From the NCBI GenBank assembly GCA_964561995.1, contig CAZLQZ010000003.1, forward strand, positions 86,604-150,603: DNA of 64,000 bases. Direction: 5' to 3'. The translations under genes were made by a program, and so were the position numbers. Positions 16,898 through 25,131 of the stretch are shown piece after piece (the stretch's first letter is position 1; each line of letters opens with the position of its first letter). The DNA is from JABIAG01 sp964561995 (GTDB taxonomy: Archaea > Nanobdellota > Nanobdellia > Woesearchaeales > JABIAG01). Below the pieces are notes generated by a model that saw nothing but the letters and a program-made list of their open reading frames with translations, did not search any database and had not been told where the DNA came from.

Positions 16898-16909
16898 TTA
16901 TATATAAAT
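16898..16909. promoter_or_regulatory. Bidirectional TATA, surface operon/pelota
   Basis: TTTATATATAAA is palindromic and lies about 20-30 bases before the pelota ATG (16928). It is also at workable distance from the surface operon start (16857), which has its own Shine-Dalgarno leader. Confidence 0.5.
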
Positions 16910-16927
16910 GTTCCTATTTTTAAGACA

Positions 16928-17980
16928 ATGAAAAAACTTTCTTCAGATTTAAAAAAAGGAATAGTAAAAGTTCAAGTAGAAAATAAGGATGATTTGTGGT
17001 ATTTAAGTCAATTAATAGACAAAACAGATAAACTAAAAGGAAAAACTTATCGAAAAATTAAATTAAATAAAGCCGGAGAAAAATCTCAAGTTGAAAAACG
17101 ACCCGTTACTGTTACAATTGAAGTTGAAAAAGTAGATTTTTCTGAAAGTTCCTTGAAAATTAATGGAAAAGTTGCAGTTCAAACTGAAGATATTCCTAAA
17201 GGAAGTTATCAATCTATCACTTTAGAAGAATCTTCGGTTGTTGAAATAATAAAAGATAAATGGTTAAATTATCAAAAACAAAGATTAAAAGAATCTTTTT
17301 CGGCAAAAGTTAAAGGAATTTTAATTGTTGTAATGGATAGAGAAAGTGCACTGTTCGCGTTAACAAAAAAATATGGTTATGATGTTTTGACAACTCTGCA
17401 AGGAGACGTACAAAAAAAAGAGGAAAGAAGTGTGGCAACTGGTTCTTTTTATCTAGATATAATTAAAGCAGTAAAAGAATATGTATTAAGATACAAAGTG
17501 GATGATGTCATTATTGCTAGTCCTGCATTTTGGAAAGAAGATTTTATGAAAGTTTTAAAAGATAATAATTTAAAGAAAAAAATAGTTTTGGCAACTTGTC
17601 ATTCTGCGGAAGAAAATGCAATTAAAGAAGTTTTGAAAAGAGATGAAATTCAAACAATAATAAAAGAAGAAAGAATAGCAAAAGAAGAAAAGTTAGTTGG
17701 CACTTTATTAGAATTTATTTCTAGAGATGGTAAGGCAGTTTATGGAATTAAAGAAGTTGAAGCTGCAGCTAATTCGGGAGCAATTGAATCTTTACTTATA
17801 ACTGATAAATTAATTTCTAAATCTAGAGAAGAAGAAGATTATGACAAAATAGATAATATTATGAGACTTGTCGATTCATTGAAAGGTTCAATCAATATTA
17901 TTTCCTCCGATAATGAGCCTGGAAAAGAAGTAGATGGTTTGGGCGGAATTGCAGGAATTTTAAGATACAATATTCATTAA
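16928..17980 (+). CDS. pelA: mRNA surveillance protein pelota
   Basis: A 350-residue Pelota/Dom34, the eRF1-like factor that recognises stalled ribosomes for no-go decay and recycling. The Sm-like N-domain (about 1-125) includes DDLWYLSQLI and the basic strand TYRKIKL. The central domain starts near 130 and lacks the GGQ loop, as expected for pelota. The C-domain ends with SSDNEPGKEVDGLGGIAGIL, the family's signature. Probably leaderless from the shared TATA. Confidence 0.92.
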   Translation: MKKLSSDLKKGIVKVQVENKDDLWYLSQLIDKTDKLKGKTYRKIKLNKAGEKSQVEKRPVTVTIEVEKVDFSESSLKINGKVAVQTEDIPKGSYQSITLEESSVVEIIKDKWLNYQKQRLKESFSAKVKGILIVVMDRESALFALTKKYGYDVLTTLQGDVQKKEERSVATGSFYLDIIKAVKEYVLRYKVDDVIIASPAFWKEDFMKVLKDNNLKKKIVLATCHSAEENAIKEVLKRDEIQTIIKEERIAKEEKLVGTLLEFISRDGKAVYGIKEVEAAANSGAIESLLITDKLISKSREEEDYDKIDNIMRLVDSLKGSINIISSDNEPGKEVDGLGGIAGILRYNIH

Positions 17981-18066
17981 CATACTTTAATTATGCTCTA
18001 GTATTTATCATTCATACTATATTAGTATTTTTGAATTATCCAAATCTTTAAAAAACAAAATTATAT

Positions 18067-18115
18067 ACTATGACATAGTGAAAAATCACAACATATAAAT
18101 AGTAGTTGTTATATG
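18067..18115 (+). promoter_or_regulatory. Inverted repeats over the trmB-like promoter
   Basis: Two symmetrical elements precede the regulator gene: ACTATGACATAGT (18067-18079) and CATATAA-N10-TTATATG (18092-18115). The left arm of the second overlaps a TATA-like ACATATAAATAG. TrmB-family proteins bind such palindromes and often control their own gene, so this is a candidate operator. The G-rich leader before the ATG (two GGGNG blocks, 18128-18142) is unusual in this AT-rich genome. Confidence 0.45.
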
Positions 18116-18151
18116 ATAATAGTAAAAAGGGAGTGTGGGGTGTGAATTAAA

Positions 18152-18967
18152 ATGATTGTTAAAGATGAGTTTTTAAGTCAATTAAGGAGATATTTTTCAC
18201 TTAATTTGTATGAGGTTAAAATTTGGGCAGCTTTGTTGTCAAGGGGTGTATCGACTGCCGGGGAATTATCTGATATTGCAGATGTTCCAAGATCTAGAAG
18301 TTATGATGTTTTAGAAAGTTTAGAAAAAAAAGGATTCATAATTACTAAAATAGGTAAACCAATTAAATATATTGCTGTTGCACCAGATGAAGTTGTTGAA
18401 AGAGTTAAAATAAATTTAAGAAACGAATCTGAAAAAAGAGTAAAAAGATTAGATGATATGAAAGAAACTGATATTTTGACTGAGTTGAATTCTTTACATA
18501 CTCAGGGCGTGGAATTGGTCGAACCTTCTGAACTTTCTGGTAGTTTAAAAGGAAGGCATAATTTGTATAACCATTTAGAATTAACAATTAGGGGTGCTGA
18601 AAAATCAGTAACTATGCTTACAACTACTGAAGGTTTTATAAGAAAAATCGAAGGGTTAAAGCCTACTTTTGAAGCATTAAAGAAAAAAGGCGTTGATATT
18701 AAAATTGCTGCACCTTTAACTAAAGAATGTAAAATGGCTTTAAAAGACATTGGAAGTATAGCGGAAGTTAGAAACACTAAAATGCTGGGTAGATTTGTGG
18801 TTGTTGATGGTAAAGAATTAATATTTATGGTTCTTAATGATAATGAAGTTCATCCAACATATGATGTCGGCATTTGGGTTTCAACACCATTTTTTGCAAA
18901 TGCATTAGAAACTTTGTTTCAAGCTAATTGGCATAATATGTCTTTGCCTTCGAAGTCTCTTAAATAA
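18152..18967 (+). CDS. TrmB-family transcriptional regulator
   Basis: 271 residues. The N-terminal winged helix (about 8-75) includes LYEVKIWAALLSRGVSTAGE and the recognition segment VPRSRSYDVLESLEKKGFI, a strong TrmB signature. A linker helix leads to the TrmB-type effector domain (about 115-260) related to phospholipase-D folds, with WVSTPFFANALETLF near the end. TrmB regulators often sense sugars; the ligand is unknown here. Likely autoregulated (see upstream palindromes). Confidence 0.85.
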   Translation: MIVKDEFLSQLRRYFSLNLYEVKIWAALLSRGVSTAGELSDIADVPRSRSYDVLESLEKKGFIITKIGKPIKYIAVAPDEVVERVKINLRNESEKRVKRLDDMKETDILTELNSLHTQGVELVEPSELSGSLKGRHNLYNHLELTIRGAEKSVTMLTTTEGFIRKIEGLKPTFEALKKKGVDIKIAAPLTKECKMALKDIGSIAEVRNTKMLGRFVVVDGKELIFMVLNDNEVHPTYDVGIWVSTPFFANALETLFQANWHNMSLPSKSLK

Positions 18968-19007
18968 AAACATTTTTAAACAATTCTTTCTTTCTTTTTT
19001 TTATGTT

Positions 19008-19046
19008 GCTAGAAACTAGTGTAAAAAATAATGAGTTGTTTCTAGC
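19008..19046 (+). promoter_or_regulatory. Large hairpin upstream of DAHP synthase
   Basis: GCTAGAAAC (19008-19016) pairs perfectly with GTTTCTAGC (19038-19046), leaving a 21-base loop; each arm also holds short internal symmetry. It lies 28 bases after a pyrimidine run that could terminate the trmB transcript, and about 100 bases before the DAHP synthase start. It could be an operator, a 3' end structure or part of a leader. No family is recognised. Confidence 0.4.
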
Positions 19047-19149
19047 TAGAGCTTTCTATTATCTTTTTTGGTAATTTTCTGATTTAGTTAATTTTATAAA
19101 ACTAAGTCAGGCCGATTAAATATAATTAGAAGACTCTCTGGAGGTGAGA

Positions 19150-19962
19150 ATGTTGGAAGAAAAATTAAAGAAAGTGTTAAGAAAAAATCATCCAGAGGAT
19201 TCAACTTTTGTTGTTGGGGATGTAGTTGTTGGAAAGGATTTATTTATTGCTGCAGGTCCGTGCGCAGTAGAAAGTGAAGAGCAAATGTTAGCTTCTGCTA
19301 GATTAGCAAGAGATGGCGGTGCAAACATTTTAAGAGCTGGTGCATTTAAACCTAGAACTTGTCCTTATGATTTCCAAGGTATGGGGGAAGAAGGTTTAAG
19401 GTTGTTAGCTTTAGCTAAAAAAGAAACTGGTTTACCAATTGTTACCGAAATCACATCTTCATCAAATATTCATTTATTTGAAAAGTATGGTGTTGATGTT
19501 TATCAAATTGGAAGCAGAAATTGTCAAAACTATGAATTACTAAAAGATGTTGGAAAAGTAGGAAAACCAGTAATCTTGAAAAGGGGATTTTCAACAACTT
19601 TAAAAGAATTTTTAGGTTGTGCCGAATATCTCATGGAACATGGAACTGACAAAGTTATTTTGTGTGAAAGGGGAATTAAAACATTTAATGACTCATCAGA
19701 TTATAGAAACACTTTAGATTATAATGCAGTAATTAGATTAAGAGAATATACTCATTTGCCCATAATTGTTGATCCTTCACATGGAACTGGTGTAAGGAGT
19801 ATGATTACTAGAGCATCAATGGCAGGGATTGCGGCGGGTGCTCAAGGTTTAATAATAGAATTGCATTATAAGCCCGAAGTGGCTTTATGTGATGGCGAGC
19901 AAAGTATAACAAATTTAACACCGATTAAAGAAAAATGTGAATTAATATATAAGGTCGCATAA
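19150..19962 (+). CDS. 3-deoxy-7-phosphoheptulonate synthase, type I-beta
   Basis: 270 residues. Condenses PEP with erythrose 4-phosphate, first step of the shikimate pathway. Family motifs: AGPCAVES with the metal-binding Cys (about 36-43), RAGAFKPRTCPYDFQGMGEEG, PIVTEITS, QIGSRNCQNYELL, VILKRGFSTTLKEFL and VDPSHGTGVRS. KDO-8-P synthase is related, but GAFKPRT-PY-FQG favours DAHP synthase. ATG at 19150 was chosen because GGAGGTGA lies immediately before it; the in-frame GTG at 19144 is part of that ribosome site. No other shikimate gene is in the window. Confidence 0.85.
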   Translation: MLEEKLKKVLRKNHPEDSTFVVGDVVVGKDLFIAAGPCAVESEEQMLASARLARDGGANILRAGAFKPRTCPYDFQGMGEEGLRLLALAKKETGLPIVTEITSSSNIHLFEKYGVDVYQIGSRNCQNYELLKDVGKVGKPVILKRGFSTTLKEFLGCAEYLMEHGTDKVILCERGIKTFNDSSDYRNTLDYNAVIRLREYTHLPIIVDPSHGTGVRSMITRASMAGIAAGAQGLIIELHYKPEVALCDGEQSITNLTPIKEKCELIYKVA

Positions 19963-19994
19963 ACTTTATATATTAAGTTATATCACGAGATAAG

Positions 19995-21509
19995 ATGGAA
20001 GTTGAGAAAATAATTGACGGATTGCATCCTTTAGAAAGAAAAGTAATTCCTTCATTAAAAAAGTATACCAGATTTGAGTATTTAATAAAGGATTCTGGAT
20101 TAAAAGATGTTGAAGTTATGAGAGCTTTACAATGGCTTGAAAATAAAAAAGTTTTAGAAATTAAAAAAGTAGAAAAAGAATTAATTGAATTAGATGAAAA
20201 TGGTAGATCTTATTTAAAAAAAGGTTTACCTGAAAAAAGACTATTGCAAGAGTTAAATGAAAGTAATAAATCTATTCATGAAATTAAAACATTAGAAAAA
20301 GAAGAAGTTGGAATTTCTATTGGTGCTTTAAAGAAAAAAGCAGCAATATTAATGAACCAAGGACAATTATCAATCACAGAACAAGGTAAAAAACTTTTAG
20401 AAAAAGAAAGTTTTGAAGAATTATTTTTAAAAAAAGAATTTCCTTTAGAAGTTTCTTCTTTAAAAGATGAAGAAAAATTTGCTTTGAACAATTTAAAGTC
20501 TAGAAAACAAATATTAAAAGTAGAAAAAAGAAAATTAATTAGTATTGAATTAACTTCTTTAGGTAAAGAATTAATAGAAAAGGACGTTAGAGGAGAAGAT
20601 GTTATCGAAAGACTTACTCCAAAAATGCTTAAAGATGGTTCTTGGAAAAATAAAAAGTTTAGAAGATATGATGTTTCAATTAATGTTCCACAAATTAATG
20701 GAGGAAAAAAGCATTTTGTTAATCAAGCTTTAGAATATGCAAAACAAGTTTGGATGGATTTAGGTTTTAAAGAAATGACTGGTCCAAAAGTACAAACTTC
20801 TTTTTGGAATTTTGATGCTTTATTTACTGCACAAGATCATCCAGTAAGGGAAATGCAAGATACTTTTTTTATTGGAAGTATACCGAAAGGAAAGTTACCT
20901 GATAAAAAAATTGTTGATTCAATAAAAGAATCTCATGAAAAAGGCGTAGAAGGAAGTTTGGGTTGGGGCGGTAAGTGGAATGATGAACTTGCTAAAACCA
21001 ATGTTTTAAGAACACACACTACTTGCTTATCGGCAAAAACCTTGTATAATTTAAAAAAAGAAGATATGCCTGCTAAATTTTTTGCATTGGGAAGATGTTT
21101 TAGAAATGAAGCATTAGATTGGTCACATTTATTTGAATTTAATCAAACAGAAGGAATTGTTGTTGATCCAAATGCAAACTTTAGAAATTTGCTTGGATAT
21201 TTAAAACAATTTTTTAAGAAAATGGGTTTCGAAAAAGCAAGATTTAGGCCAGCATATTTTCCATATACTGAACCGAGTGTAGAAATTGACGTATTTCACC
21301 CAGTTCATCAGAAATGGTTAGAACTTGGTGGCGCGGGAATATTTAGGCCCGAAGTAACAATTCCGTTACTTGGAAAAGAAATACCTGTACTTGCATGGGG
21401 TCCTGGTTTTGACAGACTTATCATGGATTTTTATAAAATTAAAGATATAAGAGAATTGTATAATAATAATATTGAACAATTAAGAAAAATAAAAGCGTGG
21501 AATAAATAA
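19995..21509 (+). CDS. pheS: Phenylalanyl-tRNA synthetase alpha subunit
   Basis: A 504-residue archaeal-type PheS. The N-terminal part (about 1-220) contains the winged-helix tRNA-binding modules of archaeal/eukaryotic enzymes. The class II catalytic core follows, with motif 2 FALGRCFRNEALDWSHLFEFNQTEG split across a strand-loop-strand (about 355-380) and motif 3 PVLAWGPGFDRLIM near 465-478. It charges tRNA-Phe together with PheT. pheT starts 2 bases downstream of its stop codon. Confidence 0.95.
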   Translation: MEVEKIIDGLHPLERKVIPSLKKYTRFEYLIKDSGLKDVEVMRALQWLENKKVLEIKKVEKELIELDENGRSYLKKGLPEKRLLQELNESNKSIHEIKTLEKEEVGISIGALKKKAAILMNQGQLSITEQGKKLLEKESFEELFLKKEFPLEVSSLKDEEKFALNNLKSRKQILKVEKRKLISIELTSLGKELIEKDVRGEDVIERLTPKMLKDGSWKNKKFRRYDVSINVPQINGGKKHFVNQALEYAKQVWMDLGFKEMTGPKVQTSFWNFDALFTAQDHPVREMQDTFFIGSIPKGKLPDKKIVDSIKESHEKGVEGSLGWGGKWNDELAKTNVLRTHTTCLSAKTLYNLKKEDMPAKFFALGRCFRNEALDWSHLFEFNQTEGIVVDPNANFRNLLGYLKQFFKKMGFEKARFRPAYFPYTEPSVEIDVFHPVHQKWLELGGAGIFRPEVTIPLLGKEIPVLAWGPGFDRLIMDFYKIKDIRELYNNNIEQLRKIKAWNK

Positions 21510-21510
21510 A

Positions 21511-23163
21511 ATGCCAACTGTAACATTAAACAAAGAAGTATTTGAAAGTTTAGTAGGAAAGAAATTACCTATTGAAGAACTAAAAGATAGAATTTCAATG
21601 CTAGGAACTGATTTAGAAGGTATTGAAGGTAATGAAATTAATGTTGAAGTTTTTCCCAATAGGCCCGATATGTTAAGTGAACAAGGTTTTGCTCGTGCAT
21701 TTTCTTCTTTTATTGGAGAAAAGACTGGATTAAGAAAGTATGAAATTGAAAAATCCGGAGAAAAAATAATTATCGATGAATCTGTTAAAGACGTTCGTCC
21801 TTTTACTGCTTGTGCAATTGTTAAAGGAATTAATTTCGATGATGAAAAAATAAAAGAAATAATCCAAATCCAGGAAAAACTTCATACTACTTATGGAAGA
21901 AATAGAAAAAAAGCAGCAATTGGTGTTTATCCTTTAGAAAAAATCAATTTTCCTGTAACTTTTTTTGCAGAAGATCCAAACAAAATTAAATTTCAACCTT
22001 TGGAAATGCAAAATGAAATTACTGGGTTACAAATTCTTAGTAAACATCCTGCGGGTAGAGAATTTGCCCATTTGTTAGAGGGTAAAGATAAATTTCCTTT
22101 TTTTAAAGATGCAAATAATAAAATTTTATCAATGCCACCCATAATCAATAGTCATGATGTTGGTAAGATTGGCGATAAAACAACAGATGTTTTTATAGAA
22201 TGTTCTGGTTTCGATTTTGGTTATTTAAAAGTTTGTTTAAATATTATAGTTACTGCCTTAGCAGATATGAATGGAAAAATATACTCTTTAGAATTAGAAA
22301 TGGATAATCAAAAAATAATTACCCCTGATTTAAAACCTGTCGAATGGGAATTAGATTTAGAATATGTAAATAAAAGATTAGGTTTAGAATTAAACGAAAC
22401 GGAATTAACAGAATTACTTTCTAAAATGGGTCATGATTATAAAGATGGAAAAGTATTAGTTCCTGCTTATAGAGCAGACATAATGCATAAAGTTGATTTT
22501 ATTGAAGAAGTAGCAATTGCTTATGGTTATGAAAATTTCGTACCAGAAATTCCAAAAGTTTCAACAATTGGACAAGAAGATTCTTTTGAAAAATTCAAGA
22601 AAAAAGTTTCTGAAATTTTGGTAGGGTTAGGTTTGTTACAAACAGAAACTTATCACTTAACAAATAATAATGATCAAAATGTTAAAATGTCAATTGATTT
22701 GGACTTAATAGAATTAAAAAGTGCCGTAAATAATGATTATAATATGTTAAGGGGCTGGGTTATACCTTCTTTAATGAATGTACTAAATAAAAATCTTAAC
22801 AAAGAGTACCCTCAAGATATTTATGGTGTGGGTACAACTTTTAAGAAAGGTGATAGTGAAACTGGTATAATTGAAAATGATAGGTTGGCAGTGACTCTTT
22901 GTAATGAAAAAGTAAATTTCACTTCTATTAAACAAGTTTTTGATTTTTTAATGAGGATGTTAGATATTGAATATAAAATTGAAGATACTGAACATTTATC
23001 ATTTATTCCTGGAAGAGTTGGTCGTGTTATAGTTAATGAAAAGGAAGTTGCTTATGTTGGAGAAATACACCCTTTAGTTCTTGAAAATTGGCAATTAGTT
23101 AATCCTGTTGCAGCATTTGAGCTAAATTTAAGTGAATTATTCGGACTAATAAAAAATGAATGA
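21511..23163 (+). CDS. pheT: Phenylalanyl-tRNA synthetase beta subunit
   Basis: A 550-residue PheT of the shorter archaeal form, lacking the bacterial EMAP and anticodon-binding C-terminal domains. Landmarks: VEVFPNRPDMLSEQGFARAF (about 46-65) in the B1 region, the B3/B4 editing-domain region (about 110-260), and the catalytic-like domain with LTNNNDQN and GEIHPLVLENW near the end. The gene overlaps the following nucleotidyltransferase-like gene by 8 bp, so the three are one operon. Confidence 0.94.
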   Translation: MPTVTLNKEVFESLVGKKLPIEELKDRISMLGTDLEGIEGNEINVEVFPNRPDMLSEQGFARAFSSFIGEKTGLRKYEIEKSGEKIIIDESVKDVRPFTACAIVKGINFDDEKIKEIIQIQEKLHTTYGRNRKKAAIGVYPLEKINFPVTFFAEDPNKIKFQPLEMQNEITGLQILSKHPAGREFAHLLEGKDKFPFFKDANNKILSMPPIINSHDVGKIGDKTTDVFIECSGFDFGYLKVCLNIIVTALADMNGKIYSLELEMDNQKIITPDLKPVEWELDLEYVNKRLGLELNETELTELLSKMGHDYKDGKVLVPAYRADIMHKVDFIEEVAIAYGYENFVPEIPKVSTIGQEDSFEKFKKKVSEILVGLGLLQTETYHLTNNNDQNVKMSIDLDLIELKSAVNNDYNMLRGWVIPSLMNVLNKNLNKEYPQDIYGVGTTFKKGDSETGIIENDRLAVTLCNEKVNFTSIKQVFDFLMRMLDIEYKIEDTEHLSFIPGRVGRVIVNEKEVAYVGEIHPLVLENWQLVNPVAAFELNLSELFGLIKNE

Positions 23164-23593
23164 ACAAGCACTTTATGAAATTCTTGCTTTAATTATAAAA
23201 GAATTAGATGAACCAATATTATGGAGATTGGATGGAAGTGCCAATTTACTTGTTCAAGGTGTTGATGTTTCTGTTAATGATTTAGATATTGCTACTGATG
23301 AAGAAGGGTTAAATGTTTTTAGAGAAGTTTTTGATGAATACCTTATTGAAGATTTTTATAGTGAAAAAATACAAGGAAATAGTTTAATTTTGGACATATT
23401 TTGTAATGAAATAGAAATTAATTGCTATGGGGATAGAGAGAAAAGTCATTTTGATAAAATTAAAACGATAGATTGGAATAATCTTAATATTCCTGTTCTT
23501 TCTTTAGAATTAGCTAAAGAATTTTACAAAGTTATTGGTAGAAAAGAAAAGGTTGAATTAATTGAGAAACATTTAAATATTCAAGTAAATTAA
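23156..23593 (+). CDS. Nucleotidyltransferase-like protein
   Basis: 145 residues. WRLDGSANLLVQGVDVSVND followed by LDIAT (about 22-47) resembles the nucleotidyltransferase-fold motif hG(G/S)-x9-13-DhD. It is closest in style to aminoglycoside-adenylyltransferase-like or MNT-type proteins. The second acidic strand would be LILDIFCNEIEINCYG (about 77-92). ELAKEFYKVIGRKEKVELIE near the C-terminus is typical of such proteins. It is translationally coupled to pheT by an 8-bp overlap; the substrate is unknown. Confidence 0.65.
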   Translation: MNEQALYEILALIIKELDEPILWRLDGSANLLVQGVDVSVNDLDIATDEEGLNVFREVFDEYLIEDFYSEKIQGNSLILDIFCNEIEINCYGDREKSHFDKIKTIDWNNLNIPVLSLELAKEFYKVIGRKEKVELIEKHLNIQVN

Positions 23594-23601
23594 TTACTTT
23601 T

Positions 23602-23661
23602 ATGGCTACTAAACATACATTAAATTTAGTTCTTCTATTAGTTGTAGTCTTACTATTATAA
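23602..23661 (+). CDS. Tiny hydrophobic peptide ORF (19 aa)
   Basis: ATG at 23602 opens a frame of 19 codons: MATKHTLN then eleven consecutive Leu/Val residues and stop. There is no clear Shine-Dalgarno. The extreme hydrophobicity is unlike random sequence and resembles small membrane peptides. It stands 8 bases after the nucleotidyltransferase-like gene. Expression is unproven. Confidence 0.3.
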   Translation: MATKHTLNLVLLLVVVLLL

Positions 23662-23697
23662 TTCTTTTCCTTAATTAACAGGAAGGAGGTAATATAA

Positions 23698-23775
23698 ATG
23701 AAAAACGAATATAGGACTATAAAAAAACAACACGGGATGAATGGTTTAGTGTTACTTCTTCTGGTGATGAGGTAA
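23698..23775 (+). CDS. Small ORF with strong RBS (25 aa)
   Basis: AGGAAGGAGGTAA gives one of the strongest Shine-Dalgarno sequences in the window, 6 bases before ATG at 23698. The frame encodes a basic start (MKNEYRTIKKQHG) and a short hydrophobic end (GLVLLLLVM), then stops. The stop TAA is part of GATGAGGTAA, which can serve as the ribosome site for the next gene at 23780. It may be a coupled leader peptide or a small membrane peptide. Confidence 0.45.
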   Translation: MKNEYRTIKKQHGMNGLVLLLLVMR

Positions 23776-23779
23776 TAAA

Positions 23780-24160
23780 ATGTATTCATTTTATTTTGCA
23801 AAAAACTGCGATCATTTTGAAACAATGAATGATGAACAATTACAATTGGCTAGGAAACATTACCGAAAAACAGATTCAAATTTTCCTATGTATGTCAGAG
23901 AATTTTATGAAAGTTTTGACGAAAAATGGAAGAATCATGTTTTAGTTTTTGTAGGTGGAATCAAATTAACGGGAAGGGGTTCAACTAGAACTATGGCTGC
24001 AAGACAAGTAATTGAATTTTTAACACATTTAGGTTATCATAGGCACGAAAATAATGCTTGTGTTGAAGATATTGTCACTGAGGGCGACAATATTAGTGTT
24101 AGAAATATACGTTTCGGTAAAAATGGTATTGATAAAGCAGTAGAAATGTTTGTAAAATAA
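23780..24160 (+). CDS. Hypothetical protein, basic alpha/beta
   Basis: 126 residues, family not recognised. A helical first half (ETMNDEQLQLARKHYRK) is followed by a compact domain with two strands, VLVFVGGIKLTGRGSTR and VRNIRFG, around a helix (TMAARQVIEFLTHLGYH). It is preceded by GAGGTAA and coupled to the 25-residue ORF. The gene is isolated from the minus-strand ribosomal genes by about 50 bases. Confidence 0.6.
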   Translation: MYSFYFAKNCDHFETMNDEQLQLARKHYRKTDSNFPMYVREFYESFDEKWKNHVLVFVGGIKLTGRGSTRTMAARQVIEFLTHLGYHRHENNACVEDIVTEGDNISVRNIRFGKNGIDKAVEMFVK

Positions 24161-24207
24161 TCTTTTTTTTATTTTTTTAAATTAAGAAATGATTAAAATA
24201 AAAAAAA

Positions 24208-24717
24208 TTAATCTTTTTTAACTGCTTTTTTCTTAGTTGCTTTCTTTTTCACAGTTGTTTTTTCTTCCTTAATTTCAACTTTTTCTTTTGGAAGTTCTTT
24301 TTCAATAGCATCTTCAAGTTTTTCTTCTTGAACTGCTGCTTTTTCAACAACTTTTTCTACTTCTTTTTTAATTTCTGGTTTAGCAGTTTTTTGTTTTTTA
24401 GATTTTTTTTGAGCTTCTTTTTCTTCAGGAGTTTTACCTTTTCTTAATTTTCTAGGTCTTTCTTTACTCTCTTTAGCTTTAGTTTCCCAAACTTCTAATT
24501 TTAATTTTTTAAAAGTAGCAGCAACATCTTCATGTGTTGCTTTATCTTTAATTTCAATTTTATCTTTTAAAGGTAATAAGTGAATAGTATTACATTTTCT
24601 TCTTCTTACATTTCCATCTATCATTACAAAATTTTTGTCTAGAACTTCAACAATAACACATTTGTTGCCAGCATCTCTTCCAGCAAGTTTAACACATAAT
24701 CTTCCAATTTCAATCAT
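24208..24717 (-). CDS. rpl14e: Ribosomal protein L14e
   Basis: 169 residues. The L14e KOW-type barrel is at the N-terminus: MIEIGRLCVKLAGRDAGNK, VIVEVLDKNFVMIDGNV and RRRKCNTIHLLPL. The start was set at this ATG because GCAGGAG precedes it; an ATG six codons upstream would add an atypical MKQEKK. Residues from about 95 are a long Lys/Glu-rich tail (KEVEKVVEKAAV, ending VKKKATKKKAVKKD) far beyond the family's core. Such tails recur in L32e, L22, S3 and S17 here. Confidence 0.9.
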   Translation of the reverse strand: MIEIGRLCVKLAGRDAGNKCVIVEVLDKNFVMIDGNVRRRKCNTIHLLPLKDKIEIKDKATHEDVAATFKKLKLEVWETKAKESKERPRKLRKGKTPEEKEAQKKSKKQKTAKPEIKKEVEKVVEKAAVQEEKLEDAIEKELPKEKVEIKEEKTTVKKKATKKKAVKKD

Positions 24718-24757
24718 TTTTTTCTCCTGCTTCATTAATTAGTAATCGTTGCCGAAT

Positions 24758-25027
24758 TTACAGTGAAGCTTCAATTTTAGCTTTTATTTGTTTTCTCATA
24801 CATGAAGAACATAAATTTCCGCCATAAGGCCTGGATGGTTTTTTTTCACTTTTACTCAACTTTTTAATTCTACCCGGGATATCTCTAGGTACACCTAAAA
24901 GTTTAGTACCACAGCTACATCTTGTATGTTGTGGTTTTCTTCTTTTATATTGAACAGTAGTTCTTCCACCAGGTGTTTTAACAAATACCTTCCTTAATGT
25001 ATGTGATTTATGTTTTCCACTAACCAT
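24758..25027 (-). CDS. rpl34e: Ribosomal protein L34e
   Basis: 89 residues with the L34e start MVSGKHKSHTLRKVFVKTPGGRT and two CxxC-like zinc ligands pairs (RCSCGTKLLG and LCSSCMRKQ). KLLGVPRD and KSEKKPSRPYGG are family hallmarks. A TATA box at 25050-25058 suggests a leaderless message. L14e follows directly, so the two are likely one operon. Confidence 0.92.
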   Translation of the reverse strand: MVSGKHKSHTLRKVFVKTPGGRTTVQYKRRKPQHTRCSCGTKLLGVPRDIPGRIKKLSKSEKKPSRPYGGNLCSSCMRKQIKAKIEASL

Positions 25028-25062
25028 ATATAGAAAAAACTTCAGCGTATTTATAAAGCTTT

Positions 25063-25117
25063 CGTAGTACAGTTTTGTCTGTTGTTACTGAGTACTATGC
25101 TCTTTACATTTGTATAG
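25063..25117 (-). ncRNA. Possible diverged copy of the hairpin motif
   Basis: Read on the minus strand this starts CTATAC, passes through GCATAGTACT (from 25100 down), and continues ACAG-ACAAAA-CTGTACTACG. Order and spacing match the insert at 10461-10511: CTATAC, a loop, ATAGTACT, a short spacer, an AC-AAACTGTA hairpin. Identity is only moderate. It lies in the 3' flank of the EMC3-like gene in the same orientation, as the 10.5-kb copy lies in the 3' flank of rfcS. It might instead be a simple terminator hairpin (plus-strand stem TAGTAC/GTACTA). Confidence 0.3.
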
Positions 25118-25131
25118 AAAATAAACTGATT

